Assembly: GCF_020400825.1 (NCBI RefSeq)
Contig: NZ_JAINVH010000016.1
Coordinates: 1-64,000, forward strand
From: Streptomyces sp. HPF1205
GTDB taxonomy: Bacteria > Actinomycetota > Actinomycetes > Streptomycetales > Streptomycetaceae
Reading direction: 5' to 3'
Length of the DNA: 64,000 nucleotides
Shown: positions 25,526 through 34,754 of the stretch, in pieces
Layout of the letters: every line of letters starts with the position of its first letter
How positions within the stretch are numbered: the stretch's first letter is position 1
Notes under the pieces: model-generated
The model's input: only the letters and a program-made list of their open reading frames with translations
The model's database searches: none
Told to the model about the DNA's origin: nothing
Program-made: the position numbers and the translations under genes

Positions 25526-25648
25526 GCCATGGGCCGCCGCGGGTCCCGGTGACGGCGCTCGCGGCGGCCTGTTCGGCGGCAGTGGTACCGCGTTCGGCGG
25601 TTTGGGCACGGCCTTCGGGCGGATGGCGTTACGTTCGGTGGTGGTCGG

Positions 25649-26974
25649 TTGCGCCTGGGGGTGGCCGTGGTCGGTGTGGAGCTGGTCGTCGAGCAGCTTT
25701 TCGCGTGGATGTCGCGCAGGGCCGGTGGTACCGCCGGACGGCCGGACCAGGGGCCCGATGGTGTGCTGGACGCCGCGGTGGAGCGGCTGCACGAACTGGT
25801 CCTCCGGCGGCTGGCGGGTGACACCGCGCTGGTCCGGTTGCGGGAGGAGGCCGCGGCACGTGGGGAGTTGACCCGGCGCACCCGGCTGCGCGTCGAGTTG
25901 GCCCTGGAGGACGCCGTCGAGCGGGACGGGGTGTTCGCCCGGGCGCTGAGGGCCGCGGAGGACAGGGTTCTCGCGGTGGCGGGGCAGGGCGGGACGCCGG
26001 CCGCGGGCGCCCGCGCCGTCCAGGTCGGTGACGTGGCCGGCAACGTCAGCGTCGGGGACGCACAGCCGATGGTGGACCGTCTGAGCGCCCAAGCAGCGGG
26101 CAACGAGGCGGAGTCACGGGACGGCTATCCCGTGCTGGTCTACCTCGCGAGCGGCCACCACGAGGAATTCCTGCGTGCGGTGCTGGACGAGGACCCGGGC
26201 GCGCGGCTGGCGTACCGTACCGGCTCGACGGAGACGGCCGAGAGCGCCGTGATCCTGGCAGCACCCTGGGCGGAACGCCGGGTCGAGCGCCTTCGGCGTA
26301 CGCTGCGTGCCGCCGGTGCGCCAGACGACGCCGAAATCCGCCAGACCAGGGCGAGCCACCGGCCCTATCTGCTGCAGGGAACGCTTGTCCAGGGCCCGGA
26401 CCGGCAGCTGTTCGAAATCAGCGAGGTACCCTCCATCACCCGTGTGGGTGACGTGGCCGACGGGGTGCTGGAGCAGTACGGCCGCGGAGCGCCGCACGGC
26501 CGGCCTCCTCGCGTGGTGACCGACCGTCAACGCGCCGACGGAAGCGTCGAACGCCTGGACCCGGAAGCGACCCTGCACGACACAGGTGTCCGTGACGGCG
26601 AGACGCTGCGTGTCACGCCGGAGGCCACGGCGGGCGGCGGAAGCTTCGTTTTCCGCCACGACACGTTCCGCGCGGCCATCCGCACTGCTGGGCAGCCGTT
26701 CGCGCATCCGTACACGTTCGACGACCGCGAGGACCGCGAGGACCGCGACGACCGCGAGGACGACGGGGACTACGAGGACGGCGGCGGCGAGTGGAGCGCC
26801 GTGGCGGCCTTGCTGGCCATGACGGGGAAACCGGATCTCCCGTCCGCGGCCGAGACGGTCGTGACGGGGCTGACCCGTCTGTTCCTCGCGCTCGGGCCGC
26901 CGCCCGAGGCCGCGGCCCACGACCTCGCCCCGGTCACCGGAGGCAGCGGCGGCATGGGCGGAGGCCGGCGATGA
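25649..26974 (+). CDS. RHIM-like-motif protein with ubiquitin-like (beta-grasp) region
   Basis: A 441-residue protein from TTG 25649 (GTG 25661 possible). It begins with a hydrophobic helix (VAVVGVELVVEQLFAWM) and a helical, charged region. Residues 124-137 read VQVGDVAGNVSVGD, matching the RHIM-type core (VQVG then N-x-V/L). A mixed alpha/beta domain follows (DGYPVLVYLASGHHEEFLRA). Then comes a ubiquitin-like strand pattern (GSVERLDPEATLHDTGVRDG, ETLRVTPE) and an acidic Asp/Glu/Arg-rich linker. It overlaps the next gene by ATGA. It is probably a second effector or adaptor of the adjacent NLR locus; no enzymatic motif was seen. Confidence 0.6.
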   Translation: MRLGVAVVGVELVVEQLFAWMSRRAGGTAGRPDQGPDGVLDAAVERLHELVLRRLAGDTALVRLREEAAARGELTRRTRLRVELALEDAVERDGVFARALRAAEDRVLAVAGQGGTPAAGARAVQVGDVAGNVSVGDAQPMVDRLSAQAAGNEAESRDGYPVLVYLASGHHEEFLRAVLDEDPGARLAYRTGSTETAESAVILAAPWAERRVERLRRTLRAAGAPDDAEIRQTRASHRPYLLQGTLVQGPDRQLFEISEVPSITRVGDVADGVLEQYGRGAPHGRPPRVVTDRQRADGSVERLDPEATLHDTGVRDGETLRVTPEATAGGGSFVFRHDTFRAAIRTAGQPFAHPYTFDDREDREDRDDREDDGDYEDGGGEWSAVAALLAMTGKPDLPSAAETVVTGLTRLFLALGPPPEAAAHDLAPVTGGSGGMGGGRR

Positions 26975-27507
26975 CCGACGGCGACTCCCGCGCGCTGGAC
27001 GTGCAGGGCGGTGCCCATGGCCGGAGCGTCGACCGGCAACCGAGTGCGCTGGACCTGGCGACCCAGTGGGCGTCCCTTCCGCCGGAGCACCTGCGGATCG
27101 CGCTCAAGGCTCTCGAACCCCAACTGGCGCGCGAGCACGAACTGCGCCTGGAGCAGGAACGCGCCGCGGAACGGATGAACGTCGCACTCGCCGAGAACGC
27201 CGCGCGCGAGGGCGCCGACCGCCGGGCGCACATCCGCTACCTGTCCGGGCTCTGGGCGGGGCTGGTGATCTCCCTGTTCATGCTGACCGGCGCGGTCGTC
27301 GTCGGAACGGCGGGGCAGCCCTGGCTGGCCGCGGCACTGTCCGGCCCCAGCATGCTGGCGCTGGCCCGCATCTTCGTCCTGCGGCGGTCCGACCCCGAGG
27401 ACCTGCGCGAGGCGGGCCGAGTCGCCACGGGCGGCACGACCCCGGACACGCCGCCGGGCCCCGCCCCGGACCCCGGCCCCCGTCCGTCACCGGACCCGGC
27501 GGCGTAA
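26971..27507 (+). CDS. Two-TM membrane protein coupled to the RHIM-like-motif gene
   Basis: A 178-residue protein. Residues 20-80 are a long charged helix or coiled coil (SLPPEHLRIALKALEPQLAR, then EHELRLEQERAAERMNVALA). Two transmembrane helices follow (LWAGLVISLFMLTGAVVVGT and WLAAALSGPSMLALARIFVL), with a Pro-rich tail. The coiled coil followed by a TM hairpin resembles DUF2335/TRADD-N-associated membrane proteins seen in bacterial conflict loci; this match is by topology only. Its ATG overlaps the preceding stop, so the two products probably act together at the membrane. Confidence 0.65.
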   Translation: MTDGDSRALDVQGGAHGRSVDRQPSALDLATQWASLPPEHLRIALKALEPQLAREHELRLEQERAAERMNVALAENAAREGADRRAHIRYLSGLWAGLVISLFMLTGAVVVGTAGQPWLAAALSGPSMLALARIFVLRRSDPEDLREAGRVATGGTTPDTPPGPAPDPGPRPSPDPAA

Positions 27508-27670
27508 CCCGACACCTGGCGCGGCGGAACGGGCAGATCGGGCCGCGCCCGACGGGCAGTTCGCGCCGCGCCGGTGACAGCCGATGGGCGGACGCCGCGA
27601 AGAACGGTCGTGCCGCTGTCGCATCTGTCCCGACCCGTTCGGAGACGGAAGCGCGGGCCGGAATCTGAAC

Positions 27671-27766
27671 GGTAACACTTTGGTGACGCGCTCCCGATCG
27701 GTTCAGGCATCGTGCCCAGCTCGCCTGGGGAGCACCCTTGACACCATCAAGGTGACCGGTAACACT
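27671..27766 (+). promoter_or_regulatory. Promoter and operator repeats of the chvE-gguAB operon
   Basis: GGTAACACT occurs at 27671-27679 and 27758-27766. The second copy is part of GTGACCGGTAAC (27752-27763), a near-palindrome with a central CCGG. It overlaps the position of a -10 for TTGACA at 27738-27743. A LacI-family repressor bound there would block transcription of the operon, about 105 bases upstream of its first ATG. The LacI gene at 31945 is the likely binder. The rest of 27508-27870 has no gene. Confidence 0.5.
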
Positions 27767-27870
27767 CTCGGCCTACGGAGCTGTCATCAGTGGGAAACCC
27801 GCTGGTTACACCGGCTCCGCAGAATCCGCGACCGCGTGCGGCGCGCACAGGCATCTCCCCGAGGAGAGAC

Positions 27871-29001
27871 ATGAAGTCCAGAAAACTTGCCGTCGCGGTC
27901 ACGGTCGTCGCTCTCGCGGCGCCACTGGCCGCGTGCGGGTCGGCGACGAAGACCGTCGACAAGGCGAACGCCGGCACCGGTTCGACCGCCGGCGCGCTGG
28001 TCGGGGTCACCATGCCGACCAAGTCCTCCGAGCGGTGGATCCACGACGGCGACAACGTCAAGGCAGGGCTGGAGAAGCTCGGCTACAAGGTCGACCTGGA
28101 GTACGCGAACAACGACATCCCCACCCAGGCGAACCAGATCGAGACCCAGATCACCAAGGGCGCGAAGGTCCTGATCATCGCCTCCATCGATGGCACCGCG
28201 CTGAGCAACCAGCTTCAAGAGGCCCACGACAAGGGCATCAAGGTCATCTCCTACGACCGGCTGCTGATGAAGTCGCCCAACGTCGACTACTACGCCAGCT
28301 TCGACAACTACAAGGTCGGCGTTCAGCAGGCGACCTCGCTGCTGGTCGGCCTCGGGATCAAGAAGGAGGACGGCACCGATGTCTCCCCGGCTCCGGCCGG
28401 GCCGTTCAACATCGAGCTGTTCGCGGGGTCGCCCGACGACAACAACGCCCCGTACTTCTTCCGCGGCGCCATGGACACCCTGAAGCCCTACCTCGCCAGC
28501 GGCAAGCTGGTCGTCAAGAGCGGCGAGACGAACTTCAACACCGTCGCGACCATGCGCTGGGACCCGGCCACCGCCCAGAAGCGGATGGAAGACATCGTGA
28601 CCAAGGCGTACACCGGCGCCAAGATCGCCGGCGTGCTCTCACCGTACGACGGGATCTCGATCGGCATCCTGTCCGCGCTCAAGTCGGCCGGGTACGGCAC
28701 CGCGAACCAGCCCTACCCGATCGTGACCGGGCAGGACGCCGAGGTCGCCTCGGTGAAGTCGATCATCGCCGGTGAGCAGTACGCGACCGTCTGGAAGGAC
28801 ACCCGCAAGCTCGCCGCCCTGGCCGTGACCATGGCCGACCAGGTCCTCAAGGGCAAGCCGGTCACCACGAACAGCACGGACTACAACAACGGCGCCAAGG
28901 TCGTCCCGACCGAGGTGCTGCCCTTCTCCACCGTCTACAAGGACAACTACAAGTCGGTCCTGGTCGACAGCGGCTACTACACCGCCGCGCAGCTCCAGTA
29001 G
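27871..29001 (+). CDS. chvE: Multiple-monosaccharide ABC transporter substrate-binding lipoprotein
   Basis: A 376-residue receptor. It has a lipoprotein signal with lipobox LAACG near residue 24, then the two-lobed sugar-binding fold. Landmarks are VTMPTKSSERWIHDGDNVKA, LEYANNDIPTQANQIETQIT and MRWDPATAQKRMEDIVTKAY, and VTGQDAEVASVKSIIAG, all typical of ChvE-type proteins that bind arabinose, xylose, galactose or glucose. GAGGAGAG precedes ATG 27871. It is the first gene of the operon with the ATPase at 29106 and permease at 30657. Confidence 0.93.
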   Translation: MKSRKLAVAVTVVALAAPLAACGSATKTVDKANAGTGSTAGALVGVTMPTKSSERWIHDGDNVKAGLEKLGYKVDLEYANNDIPTQANQIETQITKGAKVLIIASIDGTALSNQLQEAHDKGIKVISYDRLLMKSPNVDYYASFDNYKVGVQQATSLLVGLGIKKEDGTDVSPAPAGPFNIELFAGSPDDNNAPYFFRGAMDTLKPYLASGKLVVKSGETNFNTVATMRWDPATAQKRMEDIVTKAYTGAKIAGVLSPYDGISIGILSALKSAGYGTANQPYPIVTGQDAEVASVKSIIAGEQYATVWKDTRKLAALAVTMADQVLKGKPVTTNSTDYNNGAKVVPTEVLPFSTVYKDNYKSVLVDSGYYTAAQLQ

Positions 29002-29105
29002 CTCCCCGAAAGGTGCCCCGGGCGCAGGAGCAGCCCACCGCTGCTCCGCCCGGGCCACCACGCGGCCTACCTATCCGGTGTGAGTAGCACGAGAAGGAAC
29101 CTGAG

Positions 29106-30650
<1,545 letters not shown>

Positions 30651-30656
30651 CCCCAC

Positions 30657-31907
30657 ATGAGCAGTGTCGCGTCCCCCAGCGGACAGGCTCCGCCCGACAC
30701 AGGGCTCAGGGCCCCCCTCCCCGTCGGCCCTCGCCGGTTCGAACTCAACCTGCGCTCCAGCGGCATCTACATCGCCTTCGCCCTGATCGTCGTACTCTTC
30801 GACATCCTGACCAACGGCATCCTGCTGACGCCGGAGAACATCTCCAACCTGATCGTCCAGAACTCCTACATCCTGATCCTGGCGATCGGGATGATCCTGG
30901 TGATCATCGCCGGGCACATCGACCTGTCGGCCGGATCGGTGGTCGCCGTGACCGGCGCCGTTTCGGCGGTGCTGATGGTGAACCACCATGTGCCCTGGCC
31001 GCTGGCCGTGCTCCTCACGATCGTCGTCGGGGCCCTGATCGGGGCGTGGCAGGGCTACTGGGTCGCGTACTTCGGGATCCCGGCGTTCATCGTGACGCTG
31101 GCCGGCATGCTCGTCTTCCGGGCGCTGACGATGACGGTTCTCGGCAACCAGGGCATCGGGCCGTTCCCGGACGGCGTCCGGACGATGTCCACCGGCTTCA
31201 TCGGCACACTGTTCGGCAACGTGGGCCTGGGGCCGCTCGGCGGCGCGGACCTGTTCACCCTGCTGGTCGGGGTCATCGCCGTGATCGCCGCGATAGGCGT
31301 CCAGTGGCGCGCCCGGCAGGCCCGGATCAGCTACAAGCAGAGCGTCGAACCGATTGCGTCGTTCGCGGGGAAGATGGCGCTCATGGCCTTCGTGGTCCTC
31401 GGCGTCGTGGTCCAGTTGGCCCGGTTCAAGAACCTGCCCTGGGTGCTCGTCCTCCTCACGGTGCTGGTCCTCGGCTACAGCCTGATGGCAGGCCGGACCG
31501 TCTTCGGCCGGCACATCTACGCGATCGGCGGCAGTGCCCAGGCCGCGGTGCTGTCCGGCGTCAAGGTCAAGAGGGTGACCTTCTGGATCTTCGTCAACAT
31601 GGGCGTTCTGGCCGCCATCGCGGGCGTCGTCTTCGCCGGCCGGCTCAACCAGGCCGGGCCCACAGCGGGCGGTAACTTCGAACTCGACGCGATCGCCGCG
31701 GCGTTCATCGGCGGGGCCGCGGTCCAGGGCGGGGTCGGCAAGGTGATCGGCGCGATCACCGGCGGGCTGATCATGGGCGTCATCAACAACGGCATGTCAC
31801 TGCTCGGCGCCCCGAGCGAACGCGTCATGCTGGTCAAGGGCCTCATCCTGCTGGCCGCCGTCGCCTTCGACGTATGGGCCAAGCGGCGCGCCGGCACCGC
31901 CAACTAG
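30657..31907 (+). CDS. gguB: Multiple-monosaccharide ABC transporter permease
   Basis: A 416-residue inner-membrane permease of the AraH/RbsC class with about ten hydrophobic segments. It carries the conserved IIAGHIDLSAGSVVAVTGAV loop near the N-terminus and GRHIYAIGGSAQAAVLSGVK late in the chain. It starts six bases after gguA, and AAGGAG in the end of gguA can serve as ribosome site. It completes the chvE-gguA-gguB importer. Confidence 0.95.
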   Translation: MSSVASPSGQAPPDTGLRAPLPVGPRRFELNLRSSGIYIAFALIVVLFDILTNGILLTPENISNLIVQNSYILILAIGMILVIIAGHIDLSAGSVVAVTGAVSAVLMVNHHVPWPLAVLLTIVVGALIGAWQGYWVAYFGIPAFIVTLAGMLVFRALTMTVLGNQGIGPFPDGVRTMSTGFIGTLFGNVGLGPLGGADLFTLLVGVIAVIAAIGVQWRARQARISYKQSVEPIASFAGKMALMAFVVLGVVVQLARFKNLPWVLVLLTVLVLGYSLMAGRTVFGRHIYAIGGSAQAAVLSGVKVKRVTFWIFVNMGVLAAIAGVVFAGRLNQAGPTAGGNFELDAIAAAFIGGAAVQGGVGKVIGAITGGLIMGVINNGMSLLGAPSERVMLVKGLILLAAVAFDVWAKRRAGTAN

Positions 31908-31944
31908 AATTCGCGGGACAACGCGGCGAGGAGACGGGGAGGCC

Positions 31945-32991
31945 ATGGCAGCGGAACGGACCGCGGGGCAAACCCGTCCCACGCGCGTGCCCGGGACGCG
32001 GCCGGGGCTGCGGGACGTGGCTCGGCTGGCAGGAGTCTCGCATCAGACGGTGTCACGGGTGTTCAAGCCGGATTCCAAGGTCAGCCCGCAGACCCGGGCG
32101 AAGGTTCTGGCCGCCGCGGCGCAGCTGGAGTTCACGCCCAACGCCTTCGCCCGGGCACTGGCCACGGGGTCGTCACGGACTTTGGGGGTGGTCAGTTTAG
32201 ACACCTCGCTGTTGGGACCGGCGGCGATGATCAGCGCGATCGAGCGCAGCGCGCGAGCGGCCGAGTACTTCACATCCGTGGTAAGCCTGCAGTCGGCGAG
32301 CCAGAACTCGATCGCCGATGCCGCCGACCGGCTTCGGGGCCAAGGCGTGGACGGGGTCATCCTGATTCCCGGCCACGTCCCGGCCGACCGCGTGGTCAAG
32401 CATCTGCCGGGCAACATGCCGATCGTCGCGCTGGGGCATGCCGACACCGTGCCCGCCGTCATGGTCGACCAGTACAACGGGCCGCTGGCGGCCGTCCGTT
32501 ATCTCCTCGACCTCGGCCACCGTACGGTGCACCACGTTCCGGGACCCGCCGACTGGCTGGACGCGCGCGAGCGGGCCCGAGGCTGGCGCGACGCACTGAG
32601 CACGGCCGGAGTTCCGATCCCGGAGCCGACGGCGGGTGGCTGGAGCGCCGCGTCAGGCCATGAGCGGGGCCGGGTACTCGCGGCCGATCCGGACGTGACA
32701 GCCGTGTTCGCCGCCAACGACCAGATCGCCCTCGGCGTGCTGTGGGCAATGCACGAGGCCGGACGGCGGGTGCCCGACGACGTCAGCGTCATCGGGTTCG
32801 ACGACATCCCCGAGGCGGCGTTCCTCACGCCACCCCTGACGACACTGCGGCAGGACTTCGCCGCGCTCGGCCGGCGGAGCGTGAACCTGATGCTGGAACA
32901 GATCGACAACTCCGCCGGACGTGTGACGGCCCAGGCCGTGATCCCTACGGAGTTGGTCGTGCGTCGGAGCACCGGGCGGCCGGCCCGATAG
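31945..32991 (+). CDS. LacI-family repressor, probably of the chvE-gguAB operon
   Basis: A 348-residue repressor. The HTH reads LRDVARLAGVSHQTVSRVFK (residues 25-44), followed by the hinge PNAFARALATG, and an effector-binding domain ending VSVIGFDDIPEAAFLTPPLT. Its C-terminal domain closely parallels that of the LacI protein at 8180, suggesting paralogues with different operators. GGGAGG lies just before ATG 31945, 37 bases after the permease stop, so it is likely part of the operon and autoregulated through the GGTAACACT sites. Confidence 0.92.
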   Translation: MAAERTAGQTRPTRVPGTRPGLRDVARLAGVSHQTVSRVFKPDSKVSPQTRAKVLAAAAQLEFTPNAFARALATGSSRTLGVVSLDTSLLGPAAMISAIERSARAAEYFTSVVSLQSASQNSIADAADRLRGQGVDGVILIPGHVPADRVVKHLPGNMPIVALGHADTVPAVMVDQYNGPLAAVRYLLDLGHRTVHHVPGPADWLDARERARGWRDALSTAGVPIPEPTAGGWSAASGHERGRVLAADPDVTAVFAANDQIALGVLWAMHEAGRRVPDDVSVIGFDDIPEAAFLTPPLTTLRQDFAALGRRSVNLMLEQIDNSAGRVTAQAVIPTELVVRRSTGRPAR

Positions 32992-33196
32992 TTCCCGGCG
33001 GCGGTGGCCGGCCCAGGGGACACGGGGCGGCCACCCTCACGGACGGTCTCGCCAAGCTGCTTCGGCTGCGCCGCGCCGGCAGGGCCGCGCCAGGACTCGG
33101 ATGATGTGACCCTCACCGTCGCGCTTCCGGGCGACGTGCCGGCCGACCCGGCGCGAGCATGGGGAAAGGATCGAAACGATCATGCCGACCTCGCAT

Positions 33197-33224
33197 CGGG
33201 TGCTCCCCCGCGGGGAAGCACCCG
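33197..33224. terminator. Bidirectional hairpin between LacI gene and tRNA-Glu
   Basis: CGGGTGCT (33197-33204) and AGCACCCG (33217-33224) are perfect 8-base arms around a CCCC/GGGG-capable centre. The hairpin begins 20 bases beyond the 3' end of the minus-strand tRNA. It can also stop transcription from the convergent LacI operon. Confidence 0.65.
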
Positions 33225-33243
33225 AAGGTGCCGACGCTGTTGG

Positions 33244-33316
33244 TGCCCCCAACGGGATTCGAACCCGTGCTACCGCCTTGAAAGGGCGGCGTCCTGGGCC
33301 ACTAGACGATGAGGGC
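33244..33316 (-). tRNA. tRNA-Glu (anticodon UUC)
   Basis: A 73-base cloverleaf read on the minus strand. The acceptor GCCCTCA pairs with TGGGGGC (one G-T pair). The anticodon arm is CCGCC-CTTTCAA-GGCGG with anticodon TTC, the T arm contains GGTTCGAATCC, and the discriminator base is A. No CCA is encoded. Confidence 0.95.
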
Positions 33317-33364
33317 TGAATGGCCCGCCGTGGGCGCTTGTCTGCGCACGTCGGGGACGCGAGA

Positions 33365-33394
33365 AGCATATGGGATCGGCCGGGGGATCGCCAA
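33365..33394 (-). promoter_or_regulatory. Candidate promoter of tRNA-Glu
   Basis: On the minus strand TTGGCG (33394-33389) and TATGCT (33370-33365) are 18 bases apart. They lie about 50 bases upstream of the tRNA 5' end. The same TATGCT -10 occurs before tRNA-Lys and the DEAD-box helicase gene. Confidence 0.45.
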
Positions 33395-33439
33395 AACGGT
33401 TTCCCGGACGACGGGCGGGGCGCGGGTCACAATGGGCCT

Positions 33440-33790
33440 GTGCTGGAGATGAGCCGCGAGGAGTTCGAGGAGCTGGTCGGCGAGGCGCTGGACCGGATCC
33501 CGGCCGAGCTGACCCGCCTGATGGACAACGTCGCCGTGTTCGTCGAGGACGAGCCGCCCGCCGGGGAGCCGCAGCTCCTGGGCCTGTACGAGGGGACGCC
33601 GCTGACCGAGCGCGGTGAGTGGTACGCGGGCGTGCTGCCCGACCGGATCACCATCTACCGCGGCCCCACCCTGCGGATGTGCGACTCCCGCGAGGAGGTC
33701 GTCGAGGAGACCGAGGTCACCGTCGTCCACGAGATCGCCCACCACTTCGGCATCGACGACGCGCGGCTGCACTCCTTGGGTTACGGCTGA
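33440..33790 (+). CDS. Zincin-like metallopeptidase family protein
   Basis: A 116-residue protein of the small zincin-like family (PF06262 type). It is acidic at the N-terminus (MSREEFEELVGEALDRIP) and ends with the metal motif VVHEIAHHFGIDDARLHSLG, i.e. HEXXHXXGXXD. The compact size is normal for the family, whose physiological substrate is unknown. GTG 33440 is chosen as start, with ATG 33449 possible; the ribosome site is weak. It is transcribed away from tRNA-Glu. Confidence 0.85.
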   Translation: MLEMSREEFEELVGEALDRIPAELTRLMDNVAVFVEDEPPAGEPQLLGLYEGTPLTERGEWYAGVLPDRITIYRGPTLRMCDSREEVVEETEVTVVHEIAHHFGIDDARLHSLGYG

Positions 33791-33838
33791 GCCTGCCGCG
33801 GGGCGTGTCCTGCCGGACGCCGCCGCGTTGGACAGGAC

Positions 33839-34558
33839 ATGACCGCGAACACCGACGACCGTGCCGGAGCCGCCCGAGCCGCCGGAGCCACCGGAAGTGC
33901 CCGAGCCGCCGCAGGTGCCCGCGGTCCGGGAACCCCCGCGCCCGCCCGTGGCGCCGGCGCCGGGTCGGCCGCCCGTACCGCCCGTACCGCGGGAACCCCC
34001 GCGCCCGCCCGTGGCGCCGGCGCCGGGCCGGCCGCCCGTACCGTTCCCGTGGGCCGGGTCGTCGCCGGGGTGCGTGCCGCCGTGCTCGTGACGCTGCTGG
34101 CGGCCGGTGCCGCGTCATGCGTCAGTACGGGGGGCGTGCCCGATCAGAAGGCGCCCGGCGGCCGGGTGCCGGCCGGCGCGGGCCAGGTCGCGGCCCAGCC
34201 TCGCGGGGCCGGTCAGGGCGGCGGCGCGCCCCGGGGCGGCCGCAGCCGCGGCGGCGTGTCCCCGTCACCGACGGGCTCCGGGCCGGCCTCGTCCGCCCCC
34301 GCCTCCCCCTCCGCCCCCACCCCCGGCCGGAAGGCGCCCGGTGGCCGCGCGGTGCCGCCCCCGCCCGGCGCCCCGAGCGCGTCCGGGCCCGGCGGACGCC
34401 CCTCGCCGACGGTCCAGCCGCCGGCCTCGTCCGCCCCCTCCGAGGCCCCCACGACGGCCCCGCCGACCGATCCGCCCACCGTCAGCCCCACCCCCGACCC
34501 CGGCGGATCCGCGTCCCCGTCAGCGGCGGCGGCGCATAATGCCAGGTCGGAGCGGTGA
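33839..34558 (+). CDS. Ala/Pro-rich membrane-anchored or secreted protein, uncharacterised
   Basis: A 239-residue frame with an Ala/Gly/Arg-rich N-terminal part containing two 21-residue repeats (GTPAPARGAGAG). One hydrophobic segment follows (VVAGVRAAVLVTLLAAGAAS) with Cys just after it, then a Ser/Pro/Thr-rich tail. The Cys context (GAAS-C) is a poor lipobox. GGACAG lies just upstream of ATG 33839. The composition is normal for disordered wall-associated Streptomyces proteins, but compositional bias also inflates false frames. Confidence 0.5.
   Translation: MTANTDDRAGAARAAGATGSARAAAGARGPGTPAPARGAGAGSAARTARTAGTPAPARGAGAGPAARTVPVGRVVAGVRAAVLVTLLAAGAASCVSTGGVPDQKAPGGRVPAGAGQVAAQPRGAGQGGGAPRGGRSRGGVSPSPTGSGPASSAPASPSAPTPGRKAPGGRAVPPPPGAPSASGPGGRPSPTVQPPASSAPSEAPTTAPPTDPPTVSPTPDPGGSASPSAAAAHNARSER
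33927..34052. repeat. Two tandem 63-base repeats
   Basis: A 63-base unit beginning CGGGAACCCCCGCGCCCGCC is present at 33927-33989 and again from 33990, with few changes. It encodes 21-residue repeats in frame with the 33839 gene, so unit length is a multiple of three. Confidence 0.75.
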
Positions 34559-34559
34559 T

Positions 34560-34588
34560 TTGGGAATGCGGCGGGGTGTGCGTATGCT
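34560..34588 (+). promoter_or_regulatory. Promoter of the DEAD-box helicase gene, with a long leader
   Basis: TTGGGA (34560-34565) and TATGCT (34583-34588) are 17 bases apart. Transcription from here would give a leader of about 160 bases before ATG 34755. The leader contains GC-rich self-complementary segments (e.g. CGCCGCGTGGCGCG around 34650). Long leaders are typical of cold- or autoregulated RNA helicase genes; regulation here is inferred. Confidence 0.55.
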
Positions 34589-34754
34589 GGTAGATCGTTT
34601 GATCCCACGTCCTGTTTTTCCCACTTGCCTGGCGCCGATCCGATACGCGCCGCGTGGCGCGTTCCGTGACTCCTGTGGCTGACCGCATCGAGGCGGTTGT
34701 AAGCAACCTGCGGAGCTGGCGCGTGCCGTAAGACTCCGAGAGGTTTGTTTTCGC

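Noticed and set aside
33839..34558. Lipoprotein call for the Ala/Pro-rich frame
   Set aside because: The residues before the only suitable Cys (GAAS) do not form a normal lipobox; left as an uncharacterised membrane or secreted protein.
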